Source of the DNA: Malurus cyaneus samueli
Lineage: Eukaryota; Chordata; Aves; Passeriformes; Maluridae
Assembly (NCBI GenBank): GCA_009741485.1
Contig: CM019218.1
Location: forward strand, 32,550,387-32,614,386
Length of the DNA stretch: 64,000 nucleotides
Direction of reading: 5' to 3'
Of this stretch, positions 38,801 through 50,800 are shown piece by piece (the first letter of the stretch is position 1; each line of letters starts with the position of its first letter). The notes below the pieces were generated by a model, which was not told the DNA's origin, did not search any database, and was given only the letters and a program-made list of their open reading frames with translations. The translations under genes and the position numbers were made by a program.

Positions 38801-41800
38801 ATGTTGGAGAAAATATCAGTGATATTTTTTCATGGCATGTGGCCTTGTAAGTAAGAGTGTGACATTGCTGTACAAAAAAAAGTTGATTTCTGAAATTTTT
38901 TGTCTTGGGGTTAAAAACCCCAGCTAGAACCTGTATCAAAGAAGAAAGCATGACTTGTACATTGACTCATACTCACTTATGCTTTTGTTTTCAGAATCGA
39001 CAGGAAAAAAGATAAAACAGAACGAAAGATTTTGGACAGCCAGGAAAGAGCATTCTGGGATGTGCACAGGCCTGTGGTAAAACTATTTTTGAATTATGAG
39101 GCTTTCCAGGATTTGGCAGGGAAAGTTTTATTTCTAGTGAGTGTGCTATGCACAAAGACATTGCCTTTATAGGCACCACATGGATTTTCCTTGCAGTTCA
39201 AAATACATGAAGTGTCTACAAGATTATTTGAGATGTTCTGGGCTTGTTGCACCTATTGATTTGGAAATAGGTGACAAATTGGAATTTTGGAAAATTGTTT
39301 ACTGGTCTGAAAGCAGCTTACTCAGTTTGGCTCAGACTTTCTAGAAAAACCTACCCCCATTATTTATTTCCTTTTGGTGCCAAAGTTACAACTAAGTGGA
39401 TTGAAAGCTGACATGGCAACACCTTGGGTGTATGCAGTCTCTTGTTTAGCTAGAGTAATTTGTGGGAGCCAACCTCAGGAGACAGTTTTGGACAACATCT
39501 AATTATATATTTTATAAAGATATAATAGCTTGAAGATCCTAAACAAAGGAGTAACATGATTGTCATATCTTTTCAGCCAGGCTGTGTGAACACCACAGAA
39601 ATGGACATTAGAAAGTGTCGCCGTATGAAAAACCCACAGAAAGTGAAAAAGGTCAGTTTGATTTCGTGGTTTTGGTTTTTGCATCTTTGGGGGTAGTTTG
39701 GGTCATGATCTTACTTTTTTTTTTAACGTAAATCATACTTGACAACTACAGTATAGGAGACTCAGTAGGAACCAAAAAAAGGAATTTTGGTAATATGAGT
39801 TGTGTTTTGTTATATTATGCTTGGTGAATTAATTATTTCCATTTTACCAGATGAGTGGTGTAGACTGGATGATGGGTAGAGCTGAGAAGGGCATTAAGGA
39901 GCTCTGTGTTCCAAATGTCTGCACTCCCATAAAATTAAAAGGAATTGGCAAAAATACTTAGGTCCCCTTTTAAGAAATTATCTGGGCACAGATAATGAGA
40001 CATTTACCTGCCTTAATAATTTCAAAGGCTGGATCATTGGCAACTTGGGGTCTTTGACTTCCACGAAGTTTGAGCTTTTCTGTGTACATGAAGTCATAGC
40101 ATCATTTAGATTGAAGAAAACGTATCAAATCAGTGACTCAAAACCTTTATCACTAAACCATGTTCCTGTCTTTTAAATACCTTAAAGAATGGTGACTCAG
40201 TAACTTCCCTGGGCAGCCTTATTCCAGTGTTTGATAACCATTTCAGTGAAGACATTTTTCGTAATGCCCAGTCCAAACCTCTCTTGGTGCAGCCTCAGGT
40301 GCATGATTTTTGTCTCGTCATTTGCAGCAGAGCTATTCACATGACTCTTAGAAATTTTACTGAAAAGCAAAAGCACTAAATGAAAGGGCAAATAATGTTA
40401 TTTTTAATGCATATATCTGTGCTGAAAATGAATGGCTACAAGGCAATCTGCAGGTTCAGAAACCTGCAGGTTTTTGTTTAGAGAAGTTCCCATGAACTTG
40501 ACCCATTGACTTGGCCTGGTTAAGCACTTTGTTCAGTATATAGTTTTACATCAAGGAGTTAAACTCAGTGGAAAACAGAGCATAGAATTGGGTTCTAGTA
40601 TTTTCCTTTATCACTAGATTCACCTCAATGATCACTTCCAGTGTTCATTCTGCAAATGTTAACACACACAGCCTTCAGAGCGCCTATAAATTATCAGCTG
40701 CATTTTAGCATTTAAAACAAACTTTTTCCTTAATATGCCTACAGGCCTTCCAAGTGCAGGCATCAGCAGGCACAGTCTGATCTGTAAATTTTGCTCCAGG
40801 CTGAATGATTATTGCCCTGTGTGGCTATAAAGAGTAAGAAATTGCTGGCTTGTTACCTTTCTGCTTTGCATACTGTGCTGTTCCTCATTGCGTAACAGAA
40901 AATTTCTGTAATCTTTCTGTTTGGTTCCTCACAGTCAGTCTATGGGGTTACAGAGGAGTCTCAGCCCCAAAGCCCTGTACACATGCCCTCCCAACCAGTG
41001 CGCAAAACTACAAAAGAGGATTTCCGGAAGCAAGTAAGTAGGTGGCTGTGTGGCAACTCTTCTGAGAACTGCTACCAGAAAAAAAAAGGCATATAAACTT
41101 ACTGAGGTATCTGCAAAACCAACTGGATTTTTTACCTATCCCTGCTCCTCACATAGTTCTCCTTGATGGTCATTAATGTAAAGTATTAGCAAATATTCAT
41201 TAAACAGTGCAGTCGTATGGTGATAGGTATTGTGAGTAACACTGACCTCTGAACCTACTGTTACTCTGTCTGTGGACCAGTGGACAGGTTAATTTCCAGT
41301 TCACTGACCATGTCTGAAAAAAAGGGAAGCAACAAAGGGCAGCATAGCTGGGCACAGGCTGGGGACGAGTGGTGAGGAAAGGCATCATTCAGTGCATGAC
41401 TGTTAGACAGTACAGTCAGAGCTTTTAGGAAACTAGGAAAAAGTTATTTGCGCAATCATGCCAAGGAATGACCAGCCAACTCACACATCCTTGTCCTGAC
41501 ACAAAGAGCTCTCCCTCAAAATTACTTTGCTGCAGCAAGCAGCCCTCACTGAAAGACAAACAGGAATCATTAGATCAGCATTTTACTTAAGGCAGCTTTA
41601 AACATGTTTCTTAGGCAACTAGTTTTTGGGTGGTCTTTTGAACTAAATGTGAATGCTATATTTCTGGAGGGTTTTTTTGCCATAGACTGAAGAACTGGGT
41701 TATAGTAGAGTGGAAGTGTGCTGTAAAACAGTTACTGGTCTTGTGATGCCAGTCAGTCAGAGAAATGGGAGAGCGGAGTGTGGCTGTAAAAAGGGTACAT

Positions 41801-44800
41801 ATTGCGCCCTGAGTAGTCTAGGAACCTTGGCCCCAAATATGTCTCTTTCCTACTTTTAATTATGTCTTCTGAAGCTTCCCCTAGGGCTTTGCCTTTGGAA
41901 ATGGAGACTTCTATTGGAAGCAGTTAATAAGCTTCTTCTGATACCTAGGGAAGGGTCCCATTTCCTTCTGAGTTGCTGTCATGCTCTTTGGAAAGAGAAA
42001 TCAATAGTGTGTTGGGATATTGTCAATGCATGCTGCGAAACTCATGGATTGTTAAAGTCCTTGTCTTCTCTCTCCTCAGATAACTTTCCTGAATATGCAG
42101 ATAGAGAGACATTGTTTAAAGATGTCCAAAGTAGCAGAAAGGTGAGTGTCTCTATTTTGATGATTCCCCGTTCTTTCTCATCTCTCATTTTGCATTTCAA
42201 AAAACAGAGCAGGCAGCAAGTACAAAGGTTTGACCCCCTCTCTGTGCATCAATTCTTTCCTCTCCTTGACCAGCTGTGCCACTTGTCTTCTGGCTGCTGA
42301 CACTTCTGTACTTGCTTTTCTGCCGCTGAGGAAAAATAGGTGGAAAATGAGGACCTGTCATGCTGCAGAAGAAAAACATTCACAAAAGAAAGAGCCCTGG
42401 CAGGACTTGTTTCCCATCCCTTCACAACTCTAGGGTTTATTTTTAGAAAAGTCATTCCTATCTCAGTTTGAAAACACCCTTTTTTTCCCTTTGTGGCTGA
42501 ACTCTCAGTGCTCATCTCTTGTTAGTCTAGCACAGCTCCGGGGAAGGAGCTGTGTTTGCATTTGTTGCACATGGTATTCATGTGTCTGTTCATACTGGGG
42601 TTGTAGGGGCAGTTCCTGCTCCCATTTGCACGCATATGAAACCCCAAGAAAAGCACTGGGATTTTACCTGGACTACTCGAGGCAGTGTTTTAAGAAGTGT
42701 ATTTCTCAGAAACAAATCAACGCACAATTTGACTTAAAGTGTATTTAGTTTTGGTAGAAAAGTATGAACAGGTGAAGAGCAAGCTCAAATATAATTGAGA
42801 ATGACAGCTACTTTCCTTACATTCTTGTAAGTTATACACATTTACAGGGTGGTCACTGAGATGAAGTAGGGATAGTCATGCTCTTTATTGACATCACTTT
42901 TAAACCAAAACTGTGCTAAACCCAAAGGACATGATAAGGGCTGGTTCCTTCTAGAGAAATAATAGAGGACTTTTATTTAAGCAAATTAAAAAAGGGTTAC
43001 TCCATGAAATATGCTTTGCAGTGCCTGCGCCTGTAGTTAGCATGTGTGTACTAAACTAGGTAAATTAAATAGTGAGAGGCCCAATGTAAGTTCCTATTGG
43101 CTCATAAAGTTTAGCAATTAAAATGAAAATGTATCCAATTAAATAGAAAATATCCACAGGCACCCTGAAATCCTGCATACAATACATTGTGTGATTGAAA
43201 TGAGCACATTTATATTTATGTTTGGGGCTTTTGGATATTTTTAATTAAGGACATATACTTGTACTTCAAGAAAAAAATGTTGTCATTGTGCTGACTTTAC
43301 TTACAATGACCTTAATGTACTGAGACAGTGATAATTTTCCTGGTTTGAAAGTGCTTTCTATTTTTCTTTTTTTAATTGCTCCCAAGCTGGAGAAGAAAAT
43401 GTTGCTATCAAAACCTGTGCAAAATAATAACCAGGAGAAAAGTAAAATTAAATCAAATTACAGAATCATAGAATAAGCTTAGTTGGAAGGGACCTACAAG
43501 GATCATTGAGTCCAACTCCTGGCCCTACACAGGAGAGTCCTAAGGGTCACATCATGTGCCTGAGGGATTAGTGCCATGGGGAGCCTGGGGAGCTCAACCG
43601 TCCTCTGGGTGAAGAACCTATATTTCTGAATAATTATTAATAATTATAAAATGTGAAAATCATGGTTGTGATATTTATATCTTTTGAGGAGATGTTTGGT
43701 TATGTGATGAACTTTGAATGGCAGTTCTGATTGAGGGCCCCAGGACTTGGTGTGGAGAGTGGTGGGAAGTGCAGCCCGAATGTGGAGCATTGCAGAGCAG
43801 ATAGGAGGGAAGGAGAGGGGCTGATGGCTCCAGTGGCTTTGCAGGGGTGGGGATTGGTGAGGAGGAATGAATGTGGATGACCTGACTGGAACAATTGCCT
43901 GAAAAAACCCTGTGCAGCCTTGAAAGCCCCATTAAAACACTGAATACAAGCATTAGGAACAAATTTGCTGTGTCAGGAGGTGCTGTTACTATCAAGTCTG
44001 TTATTATCAAGTGTTTTTCAGGCTGGACCCTGCTCTTGGGACAGTTTAAGTGACAGTGTGGCAGATCAGGGAACAGGAGATGGCTTCTTGGCACACTCCC
44101 TTCAACAGTCAAGCCTAACAGTGGCACCACCCGCCAATTTTTCCATATAGCACAAAGGCAATTTCAGGGAGGATGAGGGAAGTAACAAGGAGCAAATAAG
44201 TCAGAAGCACTAGAGGAAAGAAGTTACAGGAATAAGGTATATTGTTTCAATAGTAATAGATCAATTTGGTTTATTTTCCATTAATTCACATTATTCTTGG
44301 GATAGTCCTTGTCCGTCAGAAGAGAAACGGAAAGGCTCTCCAAAGGGTATCTCCAGCTTCTGTGAGATAAATGCTTGCTACTAAAGATCTTCTTCCCCCT
44401 CCTCCCTCTTTCCCTTCCAGGAGCAGATCTGTACCAGCTGTGGGAACAGGCGTTCCTCAGCTGCTCCATGCACCTTGGAAACAGTTTTTCTTCCCCATCC
44501 TTTCTCCCCACCTGGGACCTGCATACTGTCAGTTTTAGCCATTGAGATTTAGAACTGTTGAGCAAAACTCTCAATATATTCTACCTATTGTTTTCCCTGA
44601 CTGCACTGTGCAGTGTGAATACAATGTCATTAGACATGGCATCACCAAAATGGGTGGAGAAAAATGAGCATCTTCCTACCAGAAGCAATCTCAGCTCCAT
44701 AGATGAAAATCTGTGCTATCCTTTCATCTGCTCAAAGTTCATGTGAATGCTCAGCAGGCCCCCTTGACTGAGAGACAACTGAGTTGGGTTCTCAAGGCAA

Positions 44801-47800
44801 GCTCTGCACCCTTCAGTCTCTGTTCCCACCACCTCTTCTGCTGGATATACAGTTTATCACCCAAAAGGCCAGGTTTGCATTTTGACAGAAATGCTTTCCC
44901 TTAGGAGTCCCTTCCTGTAGCCTCCTTTAGACAATGAGGCAATGATTCTGCTGCTGTCATAATACTGAATCAGCAAAATGTGCTTAGAAATTCCCCCTTG
45001 TTTCATTTTAGTTTTTCCCCCTTTCCTTTTTGCTAGTACTTGTACTAGCACCTCTGATGCCTTCTTATTATTTTATTAGGAGCAATTCAGGTTTCACAGC
45101 AGTTATCTCCTGATTGATCCTTTTTGGCTTTCTTTTCTTTTTTAACCAACCCTCTCTTTCATTGATGTCTAAGGGATTGCTGCTGCTCTGTGAAATTGGG
45201 CGCTGCTCCCTCCTCCAACCCTTGACCCACAGCAGTCATGAAATGTAATTAATGAAATGAGATGAGACAGCCCTGAGAGCCCTAAGGGGCAATGGGAACC
45301 TGCTGTGGTTACAAAAGTGTATGATTTTAATGCCTCATGATAAGAGCTAGGACAAACAAAAAGAAATAATTACTATAGAGCAGGTCAGGGAAGCTTTGTG
45401 CCTTTTATGACCCTTTGTTTCACAGGGTCTTTTCATTCTCCTGCCTTTTTGAGATGTGGAGGACCAGAGGTAAAGTTTAGCATGGACACAGTCACAGTGC
45501 AAGCACATTAGTTGTTCAGTATGATGAGACACAATTAACTTTGTTAATTTCATATATGCTGTCTTTCTTTTGTAAAAATGTGCCCCTAGCCCCAGCCCCA
45601 GTGGAATTCCTGAATCATTTATGCAAGCACAGTCCTTTTCCCAGAAAGCTCTTTGAATCTCATCCTAGTGAGAGGATTAGAGGCTATATGCCTTAACTGA
45701 CTCACCATGAAGCAAGCCACTATAAAGGCCAGATGTTTTTCCAACGTGCATATAATTTAATATAGTCTGAGTTAATTATTACTGTTCAAGTATTTTACAA
45801 TAGTCTAAATGCCATTAGTCTAAATGCTACACCAATATAACTAAAAATGACCTACAGGCAATGCTCAGGACTGTGATCCTCCAAAGATTTAAGCATATCC
45901 TTAGTTACAGCCCATGACCCTATTTAGGTGAGTTTCTCACAGTACATAAATTTATGTGGGTGCAAAAGTCTGCGAGAGTATGACACACATTTCGTATTCA
46001 TCCCATGGCTCTCTGGGTGATGGTCTGCCATCAGCAGCAATCCAGTTGTTGCCTCACCAGGCTTTTTGGGGGCATCTCAGCAGAGACAAGCTTGAGAAAA
46101 ATGCTGCTGTGGAGGAAAATACTGCAGTGAGCTGGTGGGTGTTTGCAGAGAAGTCCTTGTATGCATCATTACTGAGAAAAGGGTCTCCTTTGGTTGCTGA
46201 GAAACTAATCCATATAAATAAAAAGATGCACACACACACACAAAAAAAATCTGTAGCTCTCTGACATGTGACTGAACATTCAAACCCTTTCTTCTTTTTT
46301 CCCTTTTTTTTTTTTTACCTGTCAGTTTAATAGCCTACACAGAACAGTATGTGGAATATGACCCCTTTATAACTCCTGCTGAGCCTTCCAATCCCTGGAT
46401 AAGTGATGATGCAGCATTGTGGGACATTGAAATGAGGTAAAAAATAATAGGTAGTTCTAACTAATGTGAGACTTGTCTTGCCATTTTGTCTGTTTCACAC
46501 TGCCCTGTTTGGAAATGAAGTTGAATGTAACTACAAGATTCAAGAACACAGCTAAAGTTTATCACTGTTGTCTGTGAGTTATTCAGCCCTTCCACTGCCA
46601 TATGGCTTGATGTATGGTAGTCTGTAAGTCAGGTAATGGATTTTCTCATACCTGTCAAGCACATGCACACTCAGGTCTAGGAGCCTCCAGTTATAGGATA
46701 CTGCTAAGACAAACTCCTTCCCAGCACATCTCATTTGACCCTTGAGAAACTGCTGCCTGCTCCTCTTCCCTGCAGTGCTCCATCCCTGTTCCTGTCCTGG
46801 AATTCTATGGAAGGTACTGTTGGAAAACGGGATGAGTTGTAGAGTAGTGGCCATTGCTGCTGTGCAGAACTGGGTTTGGCATTGGAGCCAGAAGAACATA
46901 GCTCATGTGTAATATGTGAGACTTGGCAGCTCAGAATTAGAGTGATTTTGGGCCTCACCTTCTAGTGAACAAGCTGACTTATCTCTGTTATGGTGTCTAA
47001 TAAATGAAAAGAGAGTGGAATGACTGTAGGACATTCAATGCCTTGCACTTAAGAGAGTTTATCCAAAAATAAAGCCAAGCACAGCACTGCAACTGCCCAT
47101 GTGACACTGGTGCATGGGAAGTCTGGCCTGTGTCTGTGTCTCTTACCTTCACAGGCTGTCCACAATCCTCATAGAGGGGCTAAAATTGTCCTGTCTGCCA
47201 CTATGCCTAACAGCTCCCACAGCAAATTTGAATGACATTACCATGCCTTATATCACCTTCACTACTCAGTCACATCCTGTGGCCAAAAACTGCAAGGGCT
47301 CAGCAGCTTCTCTGGTGTTTAACTGCCTCCATTTGGCACCAAATCTGACCTTGGAGTTCACTTTACCAAATCTTTGATAAGAGAATGACAAATCTAATCC
47401 TGTGTGTTCTTGAATAATAATTTAGAGATGTTTTGCCTGAGAAAACTGATTCATAGTAAATCAGTGTTCCAGGAAAAGGACAAGTCTTTTGCTCTGTTTA
47501 AAAACCAAGTAGTTTGGGATGTGAAAGTTGTTTTCACGTGCTTCTCTGGTAGTAGCAGAAATCCATTATTTTCCTGACCTCTACCCCTCTTTACATGATT
47601 TTACTGTTTGCAGTTTCTTTTTTAGCTAGTTTCTCTATTTTTCTCCATCCTCCCTAACAGGGCTAATACCAAATACAGCCCTTGCAAAATACTGCTCTGC
47701 AGCAACCCTCACCCACAAGGTAATCCAGGCATCCATTATTTCTGCATCTGTTGAGGTAGCTGCAAATCCCAGCAAAGATGTCTGTGTCCCCAAAGAATAC

Positions 47801-50800
47801 AATTACCCTGATGTCACAGCCTTATAGGAATTTAAAATAAGTGCTTGGCTTCTGCTATGATTTCAGAGTTAAGGAAACTGATTCTCCTGCTGATGAAAAA
47901 GAGAAAGCTGTAGTGTGGGGAGATGGAAAGACAAACAGCTCTGTATTTCCACTTTATTCTCTATTGTAAAAGAACTCACTGCATCTGCATCTAGTTGCAA
48001 CTTGCATGAATAATTAAATGATCCCCAGATCCCCTTGTGTTTCCTGCAAAGCTGTTTCCTCAGTTAGGAGAGCAGAGCCTTTGCACAGGAAAACAAAGAG
48101 CCTCTCACTCCTAGTGGCAGGGCTGGCTGCTGAGCATCGGCAGCCCTGTGCCACTGTGGTTCATCCTTCACGGCAATCTGGACTCAGGAAATACCATGGA
48201 AAACATTCCTTTTTTTTTTTGCCTTTTTTGTGCAAGAACATTGAGTAGCTGCAAGAAGAGCAGCTACAGATCTCTGCATTCCGCCGGAAATTCCCTGAGC
48301 TTAGCTCACTCATGGCTGTGCCCGAGCACAGCTTTCACATCCCTATGTCCAGGCTGGCTCACGTAACAGGTAGGCTGGATCTGCGCCCTTGTGTGCAGCA
48401 CTGCTGGCTCCCGAGGGAGTGCAGGAGGAGCCATCTCGAGTGTGCTGCTCCTCAAGTGAGGACATGCCTATCAATTCTGCTTAGCCTTTACACCAAGAGA
48501 AAATCAAAGCAGGCATTTTATTTACCCCTTTGGCTTATTTGTCTTCAGCACAGATCGCCACTGTCCCCTAAGGCTCCGTGATTAGGAATCACTGTGGACA
48601 TGACGAGACACATAGTTTAATAGATACGTACTGTTAACAATGGCTCTGCTGTCACAAATGTGAGCAGCTGAGCTGTGTTTTAATGGTTGTCTCATAGTAT
48701 GACGCCATCACACCAGAAGCTTTCAAACACTGTGTGAGTCCAGATTACGCTCTGATGCACTGTCTCATAGGATCCTCGTTGTGATTCCTGGGCACCACCT
48801 CTCCTCATAGGCATCTCTGCAACATGTCTAGTGATTCAAACAACTTATGTAAGGAGGGCTGTATTAAGAAAGAAATTAGGAGAAAGGTTGGTAGTGATTT
48901 TCAGTGCCTCTGCTTCTCAGTATCCCAGCTGAGACACAAAATAAAAGTCTGATTATGATGGAGAGTAGGAGGAAGATGCTTTTTAGTCTTCTGAGACTTA
49001 GGCATGCAAAAAACAGAGGCACTGAAAAATAAAAAGACCACAAACCAGTAATCATTTTAGATACTTTGTCTGTGCTGCTTCTTAGTGGAACTGCTTTTCT
49101 AATGCAAATGTGGATCAGAAAATCTGAAGCCAGTTCCAAGTGACCAGGCAGCACTGTGTGGGACACAAGCAAATGCTCTGGAGTTCACCAGTAACCCAGG
49201 GAACATTGCTGGGGAAATTTTGCCTTGACATGTAAGAAATTCTAAGGTACATTTGAGGAGATATGCAAGAAGTGCATTATGAGTAATCATTTGAATATGG
49301 TATGCTGTTCTTCACGTGAACCCTACCAGAAATTGCCCTGAAAATCATATCATTCACCGTATCTCTTATTTTGCCCTGTATGTTGCACCCAGATAATACT
49401 ATTGTTTTAATGTTGACCCTGGTCTTTATAGCTTTTTAATGTTATTTCTAACTTGTAATTCTACAAAATATTGAGGAAAAAAAAATATCTCATCTGATAA
49501 TCTTCCTCCCTTCACTTAGCAGAAACAGCAGCAGCTGCTCGGACAGCAGGCAGAGATGCACATTCCATCTGTTTTTTCCCTTCTCTCTCCAAACAGCAAA
49601 GAACCTAGTCAGCAGCGTGTGAAAAGATGGGGTTTCTCCATGGATGAGGTGCTGAAGGACCCAGTAGGGCGAGACCAGTTCCTTCGTTTCCTGGAGTCAG
49701 AATTCAGCTCAGAAAACCTCAGGTGAAATCTTTGCTGACTTGAACTAAATGAATGGTACCGATCCTGCTCTGTTGCATAGATCAAATGCAATGTTTGGTG
49801 TGTGTTGAACTGCTAAAAACACCCATTTGAATAAAGATGAGAATGGCAGGATTTGGCCCATAGCACTGCCACAGATCCTTATGCTATACCTATGGAAGTA
49901 ATGTAAGAAACAGTATTTAGCAGAGCCAGTGTTGTCAGGTATCTTATGCAAGGGCTTGCAGACTTGTGTGATGTGATGAGATGCAGCACATCGTTACTGC
50001 GCTCCTTGACAATATTTAGGATTTACATGTGTCTTTGTGGCAGGGAAACAGTATGGTAATGATGTGGCTAAGAACTGCTGGAGTATTGGCACTCACTAAG
50101 TTAGGTTTGCAACAACTGCTTTTAATTTTAGTATCTGCTAACTGTCCAAGAGCTTAACAGGACTCTGTCTGAGTGGGGATTCTGAGTATCTGACTTCTAA
50201 AGTTGTGAAGAAGTCAAAACTTTTATTATGGAAACTTCTGTAGACACCCACGTGACCCTACATCAGGCTGAGAGCCTGTAAACCCCTCTTTTTTTACAGT
50301 CTGAATTACACTGCTGAGGCTTTGTCACAGTGCTGTTTGTTGTGTCTCAGCACATGGATGGGTACAGGGACAGGTTCTCATGGGGTTTTTTTTTGGGGCA
50401 GTCTGTTCCAGAAGGTTGAGTGAGCATTTGCAGGGAAGGCCAAAGAAGCTTGTGAGCTCGCTGGCAGAGCTGTGCCTGCTCTTGGGCTGAGGATATCTGC
50501 TGTCAGTGAGCACGCAGTCGAGTTTTAACCTTTGCTGGTAGTGAGCAGGCTTGACGTTCCCTGTTTACACCAGCTAAGAACCTGATTGCACAGCCTATTT
50601 GAGTTTGTGGTTTTTTCATTCTTTTCCACTTAGAAAATCAAGTACATTACTAAAGCACGTGAACAATAGTCACTGTAGTGCAAGATCTGCAAGATTTGCA
50701 TGATCTGAAAGGGAAATAACCCAGAAAGTGATTTTTAATAACATTGGAACTTACCATCCTATTTATCAGATTTCCCTGTCCAAGGAGAAGTACAGAAAGC

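Larger units (their letters stand above)
39652..40934 (+). other. RGS6: RGS6 intron G-H
   Basis: This phase-0 intron of about 1.3 kb holds an antisense CR1 tail at 40093-40330 and a short perfect hairpin at 40448-40469. Confidence 0.88.

Noticed and set aside
38030..38950. Cluster of overlapping open frames on both strands in intron E-F
   Set aside because: None has a recognisable domain, and frames on both strands overlap without a clear best one, typical of slightly GC-richer intron.
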